64,000 nt of DNA from Streptomyces sp. NBC_01717 (GTDB lineage: Bacteria; Actinomycetota; Actinomycetes; Streptomycetales; Streptomycetaceae). This document shows, piece by piece, positions 54,822-63,309 of the stretch. The notes under the pieces were generated by a model that saw only the letters and a program-made list of their open reading frames with translations, was not told the DNA's origin and did no database searches. The DNA lies in contig NZ_CP109178.1 of NCBI RefSeq assembly GCF_036248255.1, positions 4,898,001 through 4,962,000 of the forward strand, given 5' to 3'. Each line of letters opens with the position of its first letter. Within the stretch, counting starts at the first letter, position 1. A program made the translations under genes and the position numbers.

Positions 54822-54897
54822 TGTGATGTGCTGGGGATCGGCGCTGACAGCCGTCACATCACAGGCTGACACTCGGCGCGCCGAGTCGGCACATCAC
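54822..54897. promoter_or_regulatory. Three CACATCAC-type half-sites and a 16-bp palindrome
   Basis: TGTGATGTG (54822-54830) is the inverse of CACATCACA (54855-54863), and CACATCAC recurs at 54890-54897. ACTCGGCGCGCCGAGT (54871-54886) is a perfect palindrome between them. All lie just upstream of the next gene (start 54932). Possible operator; regulator unknown. Confidence 0.5.
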
Positions 54898-54931
54898 CGT
54901 TGTCTCGGGGGATTCGAGGGAGGTAAGCGCT

Positions 54932-56392
54932 ATGGGGGCGGAGCAGATTCGTCGGTGGGAATCGGGTGCCCTGGCGCATGCCGTCTCCGACCCCTTCGGC
55001 CAGGGCCCCCTCCCCTGGCTGCGCGGCAGCGAGAACTACTTCGACGACACCGGCCAGGTCGTCCCCTGGTACGCCGATCTCGCCCTGGCCCGAGGTACCG
55101 GAGGCGGCACCCGTACCGCCGACGACGTGCACCGCCAGATCAAGGGCTTCATCTCGACCGGCGCGGCGGCACCCGGCGAGGCGATCGACTTCCACATCAC
55201 CGTGGACCCGCCCCAGCAGTTCTCCGTGGACATCTACCGGATCGGCCATTACGGCGGCGACGGCGCCGCCAAGATCACCACCAGCCCGCGGCTCTCCGGC
55301 ATCGTCCAGCCGCCCCCGCTCACCGCCGACCGGACCGTCTCCTGCCACCACTGGTGGCAGTCCTGGCGGCTGCAGATCCCCACCTACTGGTCGATCGGCG
55401 CCTATGTCGCCGTGCTCACCACGGCCGACGGATACCGCTCCCACATCCCTTTCACGGTGCGTGACGACCACCCGGCGGATCTGCTGCTCGTCCTGCCGGA
55501 CATCACCTGGCAGGCGTACAACCTCTACCCCGAGGACGGCCGCACCGGCGCCAGCCTCTACCACGCCTGGGACGAGCAGGGCCGGCTCCTGGGCGAGGAG
55601 GACGCCGCGGTCACCGTCTCCTTCGACCGCCCGTACGCGGGTGCCGGTCTGCCGCTCCATGTCGGTCATGCCTACGACTTCATCCGCTGGGCCGAGCGGT
55701 ACGGCTACGACATCGCGTACGCCGACACCCGAGATCTGCACGCGGGCCGGATCGACGTCGGCCGCTACCGGGGCCTGGTCTTCCCGGGCCACGACGAGTA
55801 CTGGTCGGTCCCGATGCGCCGCACGGTGGAGGCCGCCCGGGAAGGCGGCACCTCGCTGGTCTTCCTCTCCGCCAACACCATGTACTGGCAGGTCAGCCTC
55901 TCCCCGTCGCCGTCCGGCGTACCGGACCGGCTGCTCACCTGCCGCAAGCGCCGTGGCCCGGGGAAGCCCGCGCTCTGGCGCGAGGTCGACCGGGCCGAGC
56001 AGCAACTCCTCGGCATCCAGTACGCGGGCCGGGTCCCCGACCCCCACCCCCTGGTCGTACGGAACGCGGAGCACTGGCTCTGGGACGCGACCGGGGCCGA
56101 CGAGGGCGACGAGATCGACGGACTGGTCGCGGGCGAGGCCGACCGCTACTTCCCGCGCACCACACTCCCCCAGCACGAGAACCGCATCCTGCTCGCCCAC
56201 TCCCCCTACCAGGACAGCGAAGGCGCGACGCGCCACCAGGAGACGTCCCTGTACCGGGCCCCTTCAGGCGCCCTCGTCTTCGCCTCCGGCACCTTCGCCT
56301 GGTCCCCGGCGCTGGACCGCCCCGGCCATGTGGACCCGCGCATCCAGCGCGCCACCGCCAATCTCCTCGACCGCATCTGCAAACACGCCTGA
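54932..56392 (+). CDS. N,N-dimethylformamidase beta subunit-like protein
   Basis: 486 residues, ATG start with GGGAGG upstream. Most of its length is the DMFase beta-like domain: ENYFDDTGQVVPWYADLALA, VDIYRIGHYGGDGAAKITTS, DLLLVLPDITWQAYNLYPED, Y-D-F-I-R-W-A-E-R-Y-G, R-G-L-V-F-P-G-H-D-E-Y-W-S and A-N-T-M-Y-W-Q-V. Amidohydrolases of this type split formamide bonds with an iron site, but most Streptomyces members are uncharacterised. No signal peptide is visible. It is preceded by a repeat-bearing regulatory region, and purC follows 111 nt later. Substrate not identified. Confidence 0.85.
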   Translation: MGAEQIRRWESGALAHAVSDPFGQGPLPWLRGSENYFDDTGQVVPWYADLALARGTGGGTRTADDVHRQIKGFISTGAAAPGEAIDFHITVDPPQQFSVDIYRIGHYGGDGAAKITTSPRLSGIVQPPPLTADRTVSCHHWWQSWRLQIPTYWSIGAYVAVLTTADGYRSHIPFTVRDDHPADLLLVLPDITWQAYNLYPEDGRTGASLYHAWDEQGRLLGEEDAAVTVSFDRPYAGAGLPLHVGHAYDFIRWAERYGYDIAYADTRDLHAGRIDVGRYRGLVFPGHDEYWSVPMRRTVEAAREGGTSLVFLSANTMYWQVSLSPSPSGVPDRLLTCRKRRGPGKPALWREVDRAEQQLLGIQYAGRVPDPHPLVVRNAEHWLWDATGADEGDEIDGLVAGEADRYFPRTTLPQHENRILLAHSPYQDSEGATRHQETSLYRAPSGALVFASGTFAWSPALDRPGHVDPRIQRATANLLDRICKHA

Positions 56393-56503
56393 ACGACTTG
56401 TCGCCGCCGCCACGCGCTGCCCCTGCTCCACCCCGCTCCACCTCACCCCATCCGGATACGGGACAATCGGAACGACTCCTGGATCAACCTACGCGGAGGC
56501 AGC

Positions 56504-57403
56504 GTGTCCGGATTCGTAGAAAAGCCCGAGCCCGTGGTGGTCCCCGGACTCACCCACCTCCACACCGGCAAGGTGCGGGATCTGTACCGGAACGAGGCGG
56601 GCGACCTCGTCATGGTCGCCAGCGACCGTATGTCCGCGTACGACTGGGTCCTGCCCACCGAGATCCCCGACAAGGGGCGCGTCCTCACCCGGCTGTCGCT
56701 GTGGTGGTTCGACCAGCTCTCCGATCTCGTCCCGAACCACGTCCTGTCCACGGAGCTCCCCGCCGGGGCACCCGCGGACTGGGCCGGCCGGACGCTGATC
56801 TGCAAGTCGCTGCGGATGGTCCCGGTCGAGTGTGTCGCCCGCGGCTATCTGACCGGCTCGGGCCTGGTCGAGTACAACGCGTCCCGTACGGTCTGCGGCC
56901 TCGCCCTCCCCGAGGGCCTCGTCGACGGCTCCGAACTCCCGGCGCCGATCTTCACCCCCGCCACCAAGGCGGCCGTCGGCGACCACGACGAGAACGTGTC
57001 GTACGAGGAAGTGGCCCGCGAGGTCGGCACGGAGACCGCGGCCCAGCTGCGCCGCACCACCCTCGACGTCTACGCCCGGGCCCGGGACATCGCCCGTGAG
57101 CGCGGCATCATCCTCGCGGACACGAAGTTCGAGTTCGGCTTCGACGGTGACGAGCTGATCATCGCGGACGAGGTGCTGACACCGGACTCGTCCCGCTTCT
57201 GGCCGGCCGCCGCCTGGGAGCCGGGCAAGGCCCAGCCCTCGTACGACAAGCAGTTCGTACGGGACTGGCTGACCTCGCCGGCCTCCGGCTGGGACCGCAA
57301 GAGCGAGCAGCCGCCCCCGGCACTGCCGCAGGAGATCGTCGACGCGACCCGGTCGAAGTACCTGGAGGCGTACGAGCTCCTCACCGGCAACGTCTGGCAG
57401 TAG
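56504..57403 (+). CDS. purC: Phosphoribosylaminoimidazole-succinocarboxamide synthase (SAICAR synthetase)
   Basis: 299 residues, GTG start. Joins CAIR and aspartate with ATP to give SAICAR in purine synthesis. Motifs: HTGKVRDLYRNEAGDLVMVA (ATP-binding), VASDRMSAYDWVLPTEIPDK, L-R-M-V-P-V-E-C-V-A-R-G-Y-L-T-G-S-G, EGLVDGSELPAPIFTPATKA and LADTKFEFGFDGDELIIADE. Slightly longer than E. coli PurC, similar to the actinobacterial and yeast type. It ends at a bidirectional terminator shared with tRNA-Gly. Start residues MSGFVEKPEP. Confidence 0.97.
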   Translation: MSGFVEKPEPVVVPGLTHLHTGKVRDLYRNEAGDLVMVASDRMSAYDWVLPTEIPDKGRVLTRLSLWWFDQLSDLVPNHVLSTELPAGAPADWAGRTLICKSLRMVPVECVARGYLTGSGLVEYNASRTVCGLALPEGLVDGSELPAPIFTPATKAAVGDHDENVSYEEVAREVGTETAAQLRRTTLDVYARARDIARERGIILADTKFEFGFDGDELIIADEVLTPDSSRFWPAAAWEPGKAQPSYDKQFVRDWLTSPASGWDRKSEQPPPALPQEIVDATRSKYLEAYELLTGNVWQ

Positions 57404-57409
57404 GACACG

Positions 57410-57444
57410 AAGAAGGCCCCGGTCACGAGGACCGGGGCCTTCTT
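57410..57444. terminator. Bidirectional terminator between purC and tRNA-Gly
   Basis: AAGAAGGCCCCGGT (57410-57423) and ACCGGGGCCTTCTT (57431-57444) are perfect 14-bp arms with a 7-nt loop. Short T-runs flank both sides. Confidence 0.85.
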
Positions 57445-57447
57445 GCA

Positions 57448-57523
57448 TGGAGCGAACGACGAGGTTCGAACTCGCGACCTCAACCTTGGCAAGGTTGCGC
57501 TCTACCAGCTGAGCTACGTTCGC
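57448..57523 (-). tRNA. tRNA-Gly(GCC), first copy
   Basis: On the minus strand the acceptor GCGAACG pairs with CGTTCGC. The anticodon stem CAACC/GGTTG holds the loop TTGCCAA, giving GCC. The CCA tail is encoded (TGG at 57448-57450), unlike the other tRNAs here. Confidence 0.95.
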
Positions 57524-57545
57524 ATGCGCCGAAGCGCGAAAACCA

Positions 57546-58157
57546 CTATACCCATCCTCGGTCCCGCGCGAGACGCACTGCCGCATGACGGTTCTCCGCG
57601 CCGAGCTTCGAGGCGGCCGCGGAGAGGTAGTTCCGTACGGTCCCCTGCGACAAGGACGCCCGCTCCGCGATCTCCGCCACCGGCGCGCCGTCCGCCGCCA
57701 GTTCCAGTACCTCGGCCTCGCGCACGGTCAGCGGCGAGTCTCCGGCGGAGATCGCATCGGCTGCCAACTCCGGGTCCACATAACGGTTTCCGGCGTGCAC
57801 GGTACGGATGATGCCGGCCAGTTGCCGGGCACTGACCGTCTTCGGTACGAACGCCCGCACACCCGCCGCGAGCGCCCGCTTCAGATGTCCGGGGCGGCCG
57901 TGACCGGTCACGATCATGGTCCGGCAGCCGGGCAGTTCGGCCCGCAGCGATGTGGCCACACTCACACCGTCCGCCCCCGGCATCTGCAGATCGAGGACCG
58001 CCACATCGGGACGGTGGGCCCGCGCCATGGCGAGAGCCTCCGGGCCGGTCGCCGCCTCCGCGACCACCACGAGGTCGTCCTCCAGCGCGAGCAGCGCGGC
58101 GAGCGCCCCCCGGATCAGATGCTCGTCGTCGGCGAGCAGTACACGTACCGCGCTCAT
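57546..58157 (-). CDS. NarL/FixJ-family response regulator
   Basis: 203 residues. Receiver: VRVLLADDEHLIRGALAALL (acidic pair), phospho-acceptor Asp in VAVLDLQMPG (about residue 55), MIVTGHG and FVPKTVSARQLAG (Lys). C-terminal LuxR-type HTH: LTVREAEVLELAADGAPVAE, IAERASLSQGTVRNYLSAAA. The start at 58157 overlaps the kinase stop codon (ATGA), so the two are coupled. It is the last gene of the ABC-exporter/two-component operon and probably activates the exporter genes. Confidence 0.94.
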   Translation of the reverse strand: MSAVRVLLADDEHLIRGALAALLALEDDLVVVAEAATGPEALAMARAHRPDVAVLDLQMPGADGVSVATSLRAELPGCRTMIVTGHGRPGHLKRALAAGVRAFVPKTVSARQLAGIIRTVHAGNRYVDPELAADAISAGDSPLTVREAEVLELAADGAPVAEIAERASLSQGTVRNYLSAAASKLGAENRHAAVRLARDRGWV

Positions 58158-59413
58158 CGCCGCCCCTCCAGAGCCGCAGGACGGCTTTCCCCGCGCGTCA
58201 GCGGGATCCTCGCCGTCAGCCTGAACATTCCGGCGCCCACCGGACCCGCGTCCAGCGAACCGTCGAGGACGCCCAGCCGCTCCCGCAGCCCGGCCAGCCC
58301 GGAACCGCTCTCCCCGGCCGCCGTGCACGGTGCCCCGTCGTTCTCCACGTCCAGCACCACCCCGTCCGCCGAGGTGCTGAGCCGGATCGTGCAGAGCCGG
58401 GGGTCACCGTGCCGCAGGACATTGGTCGCCGCCTCCCGCACGGCCCAGCCGAGCGCCGACTGCACGGCGGCGGGCAGCTGCCCGCCGCCGTCGCCCGTCA
58501 CCTCGCACACGATGCCGGCCGCCTTCAGCACGCCCTGCGCGCCGACCAGTTCCGTACTCAGATCGGCCTCCCGGTATCCGCGGACTACATCGCGCACCTC
58601 CTGCTGGGAGGCGCGCGCGATCCGTTGCACCTCGACCATCTGGTCCACGGCCTCCGCCCTGCCGCGCTGCGCCAGCTCCACCGCCAGTTCGCTCTTCAAC
58701 GCGATCACGGCCAGATTCCGGCCCAGGACGTCATGCATGTCCCGGCCGAACCGCAGCCGCTCCTCGGCGACGGCCAGCCGCGCCTGCAGATCCCGGGCGC
58801 CCTCCGCCTGCCACATCACGCCGAGGCTCCAGACGCTGGGCCGTATGGACACCAGGACCAGGAGGCACCCGAACATCGTCGTCGGGATCACCCCGGCCAG
58901 GATGCCGCCGCGCACCCCGACGGCGGCGAAGAGCCCGACGGTCAGGGCCGTCAGGACCAGGGACTGGACCAGGAAGGTACGGGCCGGGACGAGCAGCACC
59001 TGGGTGATCATCAACGCCATTGGGGTGTTCATGACCAGCAGAAGCAGCCCGTCGTCGTCGATGCCGCCTGCGCCGCTCAGCGCCGCCAGCAGCCCCAGGG
59101 CCAGCGCCATCAGCGCCGACGGCGCCACCAGCCGGCGCCGGGGGAAGACGGACGTGCCGAGATAGTGCTCGTACGACGGCTTCACGTTCCTGTTGCTCAG
59201 CACGCACTGCGCGAGGCTCACCAGCAGGAGTGTCCCGCCCAGTGCCAAGGGCAGCGGATCGTGCGAGATGTCCGAGGAGAAGGGCGCCAGTCCCCACGCC
59301 AGCGTGAAGAGCCAGGGCATCACCGCCACGGTGAACCGCGAATAGAGAGAAATTCGCTCGAGCTTGCCGCGCTCCTGCCAGCCGCGCTGCCAGCCCAGCA
59401 TCCGTCCCCACAC
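58154..59413 (-). CDS. Sensor histidine kinase (HisKA_3/DesK-like)
   Basis: 419 residues, GTG start. Six TM helices are packed in residues about 25-185. HisKA_3 motif: ERLRFGRDMHDVLGRNLAVI with the His following the D-M. ATPase: AVREAATNVLRHGDPR (N box) and GSGLAGLRERLGVLDGSLDA (G box). This arrangement is shared by NarL-type partners that sense membrane or envelope stress. It lies 12 bp after the permease gene and overlaps the regulator. Expected cognate: the downstream regulator. Confidence 0.93.
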   Translation of the reverse strand: MWGRMLGWQRGWQERGKLERISLYSRFTVAVMPWLFTLAWGLAPFSSDISHDPLPLALGGTLLLVSLAQCVLSNRNVKPSYEHYLGTSVFPRRRLVAPSALMALALGLLAALSGAGGIDDDGLLLLVMNTPMALMITQVLLVPARTFLVQSLVLTALTVGLFAAVGVRGGILAGVIPTTMFGCLLVLVSIRPSVWSLGVMWQAEGARDLQARLAVAEERLRFGRDMHDVLGRNLAVIALKSELAVELAQRGRAEAVDQMVEVQRIARASQQEVRDVVRGYREADLSTELVGAQGVLKAAGIVCEVTGDGGGQLPAAVQSALGWAVREAATNVLRHGDPRLCTIRLSTSADGVVLDVENDGAPCTAAGESGSGLAGLRERLGVLDGSLDAGPVGAGMFRLTARIPLTRGESRPAALEGRR

Positions 59414-59425
59414 AGCACAGCCCCC

Positions 59426-60196
59426 TCAGCGCCGGGGTTCCCAGCGGAACCACCGCTGCACAGCAAACACCGCAAGCGCCGTCCAGACCAGCGCGTTGAG
59501 CCCTGCCCGGAGCAGCTCGGCGCTCTCCCCTCCGCCGAGCCAGCCGGTCCGTACGAGGGTCATCACCCCGGTCATCGGCAGCAGTTCGCACACCGACGCC
59601 AGTCCGTCCGGGAGCACGTTGAGGGGTACGAAGAGCCCGGAGCCCACCATCGAGACGAGGAACAGCGGCAGGGTGGTGAGCTGCGCGGTCTGGACGGTGC
59701 GGGTCATCACAGAGGTCGCTGCCGCCAGTGCGGTGAGCATCACCGCACCCAGCAGCAGCCCGGCGGCGAGCAACTCGGGCCGCTGCGGCCCGTCGAGCCC
59801 GAAGGCGGCGGAGCCGACCGAGATCATCAGCGCGGTCTGCACAAGGGCCAGAGCCACGGACGGCAGAGCGGTACCGGTGAGGATCTCCCGGTCGGGTACC
59901 TCTCCGGTACGCAGCCGCTTGAGCACCAGATCCTCGCGTCGTGCGACGTAGGCGGCGGCCAGGTTCATGTAGACGACCTGGATCAGCACCATGCCGACGC
60001 CGCCGCTCAGTGCCGCTCCGGCGACGCTCACGCCGGTGCCGGCGAGGTCGACCGATTCGAGCGACGACTTCATCGCCGCGACCATCACGACCGGGACGAG
60101 CAGCGCGACGAAGACCGCCGTCCTGTTCCGCAGGAGCAGCGTCAGCTCGGCCCGCCCGAGAGCGCGCAGCCGTCCCTGGACCGTTGTGCTCGTCAT
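59426..60196 (-). CDS. ABC transporter permease
   Basis: 256 residues with six TM helices (about 25-245) and the ABC-2 layout. It begins M-T-S-T-T-V-Q-G-R-L-R-A-L-G-R-A-E-L-T-L-L-L-R-N-R-T-A, and the loop MNLAAAYVARREDLVLKRLR-T-G-E precedes the second half. S-M-V-G-S-G-L-F-V-P-L-N-V-L-P-D-G closes the conserved part. It pairs with the ATP-binding protein, whose stop overlaps this start. Together they probably export a lipophilic antibiotic or lipid, as in linearmycin- or daunorubicin-type systems (inference). Confidence 0.92.
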   Translation of the reverse strand: MTSTTVQGRLRALGRAELTLLLRNRTAVFVALLVPVVMVAAMKSSLESVDLAGTGVSVAGAALSGGVGMVLIQVVYMNLAAAYVARREDLVLKRLRTGEVPDREILTGTALPSVALALVQTALMISVGSAAFGLDGPQRPELLAAGLLLGAVMLTALAAATSVMTRTVQTAQLTTLPLFLVSMVGSGLFVPLNVLPDGLASVCELLPMTGVMTLVRTGWLGGGESAELLRAGLNALVWTALAVFAVQRWFRWEPRR

Positions 60197-61149
60197 GCCG
60201 CCACCGCCGCTTCCTGTCCTGAGGTCTCACGTGCCGTCGTGTCCTGTGCCGTCCGAGCGATATCGAGAAATGCCTCTTCGAGCGAGGCCGAGCGGGCGTC
60301 GAGCCGCAGTAGTTCCACGTCCGACTCCTGTGCCCAGCGCAGCAGTTCGCCCAGCGACTCCTGCAGCCGGTGGGTGCGGATCTCGATCCGCCGGCCGTCG
60401 GCCGCGGCCCGCAGCCCCAGCGGCAGCCGCCGTGCGCCGACCCCGCCGGGCAGCTCGAACCGGATCCGGGCCGGGCGGGACGCTGTCACCTCGGCAGGCG
60501 TGCCCGCCACCACGATCCGGCCCCGGTGCATGATCGCCAGCCGGTCGGCGAGTGATTCCGCCTCTTCCAGGTAGTGCGTGGTGAGCAGGACCGTCGTGCC
60601 GCCGTCCCGCAGCGTCCGTACCAGCTCCCAGGTGTCACGCCGCCCCTCGGCATCGAGCCCGGTGGTCGGCTCGTCCAGGAAGAGCACGTCCGGCCGGCCG
60701 AGCAGCGCCAGTGCCAGATCGAGGCGCCGCTTCTCGCCGCCGGAGAGCTGCTTGACCCGTACGCGCGCCCGGTCGCTGAGCCCGACCAGTTCCAGCGCCT
60801 CGCCGGTGGGCCGCGGCGCACTGGTGCATCCCGACCACATCCGCAGGGTCTCGGCGACCGTGAGATCGGACGGGAATCCGCCTTCCTGGAGCATCACCCC
60901 GATCCGGGGGCGGACGGCGGCGCGCTCGCGATACGGGTCGTGGCCCAGCACCCGGACGAGACCGCCGTCGGGCCGGGCCAGCCCTTCCAGCAGTTCGACG
61001 GTGGATGTCTTGCCCGCGCCGTTCGTCCCGAGCAGCGCGAAGATCTCGCCGCGCGCCACGGAGAAGGAGATCCCGGTCACCGCCTCGAAGCCGCCGGCAT
61101 AACGTCGCTGCACTCCGTCCGCCGCGATCACGCATTCATCAGTGGTCAT
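60193..61149 (-). CDS. ABC transporter ATP-binding protein (ABC-2/DrrA type)
   Basis: 318 residues. Walker A is A-L-L-G-T-N-G-A-G-K-T-S-T (about 38-50), Q loop G-V-M-L-Q-E-G-G-F-P, signature QLSGGEKRRLDLALALLG, Walker B VLFLDEPTTGLD and switch His in LLTTHYLEEAE. The C-terminal about 90 residues (G-V-G-A-R-R-L-P-L..., ASLEEAFLDIA) match the DrrA-like extension. First gene of the four-gene minus-strand operon (ATPase, permease, kinase, regulator), with 4-bp overlaps at ATPase/permease and kinase/regulator. Confidence 0.95.
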   Translation of the reverse strand: MTTDECVIAADGVQRRYAGGFEAVTGISFSVARGEIFALLGTNGAGKTSTVELLEGLARPDGGLVRVLGHDPYRERAAVRPRIGVMLQEGGFPSDLTVAETLRMWSGCTSAPRPTGEALELVGLSDRARVRVKQLSGGEKRRLDLALALLGRPDVLFLDEPTTGLDAEGRRDTWELVRTLRDGGTTVLLTTHYLEEAESLADRLAIMHRGRIVVAGTPAEVTASRPARIRFELPGGVGARRLPLGLRAAADGRRIEIRTHRLQESLGELLRWAQESDVELLRLDARSASLEEAFLDIARTAQDTTARETSGQEAAVAA

Positions 61150-61252
61150 GCCTTCAGGTTTCCGCCGGATGGCGGCCGCGAGCAGTGCGAGCTGTCATCA
61201 CTGCCCATGACAAACGTCATGGGCGGTCACGGAGCAGGGCGTCGGAATACGA

Positions 61253-61286
61253 CGAAGGCCCTGGTCGATATCGACCAGGGCCTTCG
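61253..61286 (-). terminator. Terminator after tRNA-Gly(GCC) second copy
   Basis: A perfect 34-nt palindrome, CGAAGGCCCTGGTCGA then TATCGACCAGGGCCTTCG, runs 61253-61286 on the minus strand side of the tRNA 3' end, 16 nt away. Confidence 0.8.
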
Positions 61287-61301
61287 AACAACACGATCAA
61301 G

Positions 61302-61374
61302 AGCGGACGACGAGATTCGAACTCGCGACCCTCACCTTGGCAAGGTGATGCTCTACCAACTGAGCCACGTCCGC
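61302..61374 (-). tRNA. tRNA-Gly(GCC), second copy
   Basis: Minus strand: acceptor GCGGACG pairs with CGTCCGC. Anticodon stem CACC/GGTG holds the loop TTGCCAA, giving GCC. Close to the copy at 57.5 kb in anticodon and T-arm. No CCA encoded. Confidence 0.95.
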
Positions 61375-61455
61375 ATTGCTGCCGCTCAGCTTTCACTGGG
61401 CGGTGCGAACACCACTCTACCTGATCCACCGGAGTGGTCCATAAGAGTGATGCAG

Positions 61456-61527
61456 AGCGGGTGACAGGAATTGCACACTGCGCCTTCCCCCTGGAAGGGG
61501 GATGTTCTGCTACTGAACTACACCCGC
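61456..61527 (-). tRNA. tRNA-Gly(TCC)
   Basis: Minus strand: acceptor GCGGGTG pairs with CACCCGC. The anticodon loop CTTCCAG gives TCC, reading GGA/GGG codons. It lies about 80 nt from the second tRNA-Gly(GCC) and in the same direction, so the pair may be one transcript. Confidence 0.93.
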
Positions 61528-61653
61528 ACGCTGCGTGAGGTTCGGCCTTTTCGGCCTTGCCCCTCGGCGTGCTCCAGACTCTAGCCGACCTGATGGGGTG
61601 TCGCGCAAGTCGGTGCCTGCGGGGTGTCGCCGCAAGGTGGGTTCCGGTGTCCC

Positions 61654-61989
61654 TCAACTCGCCTCGCGGAAGGCCTCGTAGACCTTCTTGGGGATCCGGC
61701 CGCGGGCCGGTACGTCCATTCGGTGGGACCGGGCCCAGGCGCGCACGGCCGCCGGGTCGGGCGCGAGCGAGGTGTGCCGGTACGACACGGGGGTCTTGCC
61801 GTGCTTGCTGGCATTTGTCTGCTTACGGCCGGCCGCCATGTACGGGGCCAGGGCCTTGCGCAGTTTCTTTGCATTGGACGGATTCAGGTCGATCTCGTAC
61901 GACTTCCCGTCCAGGGCGAAGGCAACCGTTTCCGCCGCTTCTCCCCCGTCGATGTCGTCGGAGAGCGTGACCACTACGCGCTGAGCCAC
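61654..61989 (-). CDS. lsr2: Lsr2 family nucleoid-associated protein
   Basis: 111 residues, GTG start with AAAGGA upstream. H-NS-like silencer that binds AT-rich DNA and bridges it. N-terminal dimer domain: AQRVVVTLSDDIDGGEAAET, FALDGKSYEIDLNPSNAKKL. Central linker ASKHGKTPVSYRH. C-terminal DNA-binding domain: VRAWARSHRMDVPARGRIPK, in which R-G-R inserts into the minor groove. Complete length. It probably restricts expression of accessory DNA, such as the low-GC segments in this genome. Its promoter region is unusually AT-rich for this chromosome. Confidence 0.95.
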   Translation of the reverse strand: MAQRVVVTLSDDIDGGEAAETVAFALDGKSYEIDLNPSNAKKLRKALAPYMAAGRKQTNASKHGKTPVSYRHTSLAPDPAAVRAWARSHRMDVPARGRIPKKVYEAFREAS

Positions 61990-62117
61990 GGATATTGGTC
62001 CTTTCCTGCGGCATCGGCGCGTCTGACATGCGCTGATGCCGGCCTTCCGGCTGCTGGGCGGATGGGGGCCGACATGTGTCGACTGTTTAGAGGCAATACT
62101 GCTTTCCCTGCTAATCA

Positions 62118-62147
62118 TTTGTACAGCGGTAGGCACCGCATTGTGAA
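62118..62147 (-). promoter_or_regulatory. Predicted lsr2 promoter
   Basis: On the minus strand TTCACA (62147-62142) and TACAAA (62123-62118) are separated by 18 bp. The 5' leader would be about 125 nt. Confidence 0.4.
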
Positions 62148-62187
62148 GCCCAGCCAATTACCTGCGCGTGTCCACCTTCTATGCGCG

Positions 62188-62206
62188 ATCCTGTGAGGAT
62201 TTTTTT
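62188..62206 (+). terminator. Hairpin with seven-T tail upstream of purS
   Basis: ATCCT/AGGAT arms with GTG loop are followed by T7 (62200-62206). This is rare in such GC-rich DNA. It could end a short unannotated plus-strand RNA or act in a leader; the 5-bp stem is weak, so the call is tentative. Confidence 0.35.
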
Positions 62207-62371
62207 CGCGGGACTTTTCCCGCACGTTGTCACGGCCGATATCTCCGCGTGATCAGGGCCCGGTGATATCTACCCGCGTAGAATTTCCGGCCAGGTAGGC
62301 TGAGGTCACCTGCGGGGGTCTGGGGAGCCCCCCGGAGAAACAGCCGCACCACACCACCACCGGGAGTGCCA

Positions 62372-62632
62372 GTGGCACGCGTCGTAGTCGACGTCATGCT
62401 CAAGCCCGAGATCCTCGACCCGCAAGGACAGGCGGTGCAGCGCGCACTGCCCCGTCTCGGCTTCGAGGGAATCGCGGACGTACGTCAGGGAAAGCGTTTC
62501 GAGCTCGAGGTCGAGGGGCCGGTCGACGACGCCGCCCTCACCCGCATTCATGAGATGGCCGAGACGTTCCTCGCCAACACCGTCATCGAGGACTTCACCG
62601 TGAAGGTGGAGAAGGCCGAGGAGTCGAAGTGA
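62372..62632 (+). CDS. purS: FGAM synthase subunit PurS
   Basis: 86 residues. Small structural subunit of the multi-part FGAM synthase (PurSQL), which converts FGAR to FGAM. It begins [20 protein letters not shown], with [20 protein letters not shown], then [13 protein letters not shown] at 62372 follows GGGAG at good distance; the GTG at 62366 overlaps that site. It overlaps purQ by 4 bp (GTGA). Confidence 0.95.
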   Translation: MARVVVDVMLKPEILDPQGQAVQRALPRLGFEGIADVRQGKRFELEVEGPVDDAALTRIHEMAETFLANTVIEDFTVKVEKAEESK

Positions 62633-63305
62633 CTGCTCGTATCGGAGTCGTCACCTTTCCCGGCACGCTCGACGACCAGGACAGCCTGAGGGCCGTACGC
62701 GTCGCGGGCGCCGAACCCGTATCGCTGTGGCACCGCGACAAGGACCTGCACCAGGTCGACGCGGTCATCCTGGCGGGCGGTTTCTCCTACGGCGACTATC
62801 TGAGGGCCGGAGCCATCTCCCGGTTCTCGCCGGTCATGGAGACCGTCATCGAGCAGGCGAAGGCCGGAATGCCGGTCCTCGGTATCTGCAACGGCTTCCA
62901 GATTCTGACCGAGGCACATCTGCTGCCCGGCGCGATGCTGCGCAACAACCACCTGCACTTCATCTGCCGCGATCAGAAGCTGCGCGTCGAGAACGCGGAG
63001 ACCGCCTGGACCTCGGACTACTCCGCGGGCCAGGAAATCTCCGTACCGCTCAAGAACATGGACGGGCGTTACGTCGCCGACGAGCGCGTCCTCGACGAGC
63101 TGGAGGCGGAGGGCCGCGTCGCCTTCCGCTACCTGGATGTGAACCCCAACGGTTCGCTGCGCGACATCGCCGGCATCACCAATGCCGCGGGCAACGTCGT
63201 CGGTCTGATGCCGCACCCGGAGCACGCCGTCGAGCCGCTGATCGGAACCGGTCGCACCGACGGCCTCGGTTTCTTCACCTCGATCATCAAGAAGCTGGTC
63301 AACGC

Positions 63306-63309
<4 letters not shown>
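62629..63309 (+). CDS. purQ: FGAM synthase subunit PurQ (glutamine amidotransferase)
   Basis: 226 residues. Class I glutamine amidotransferase that feeds ammonia to PurL. Starts [17 protein letters not shown]. The nucleophile Cys lies in [20 protein letters not shown], and the His-x-Glu dyad in [14 protein letters not shown] start overlaps the purS stop, and its stop overlaps the purL ATG, so the three genes are translationally coupled. Confidence 0.97.

Larger units (their letters stand above)
61990..62371. other. Divergent lsr2/purS intergenic region (382 bp)
   Basis: It contains the lsr2 promoter, a run of seven T after a short hairpin at 62188-62206, and the purS leader with GGGAG before the GTG at 62372. 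It is noticeably AT-rich from 62090 to 62220. No other gene was recognised. Confidence 0.6.
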
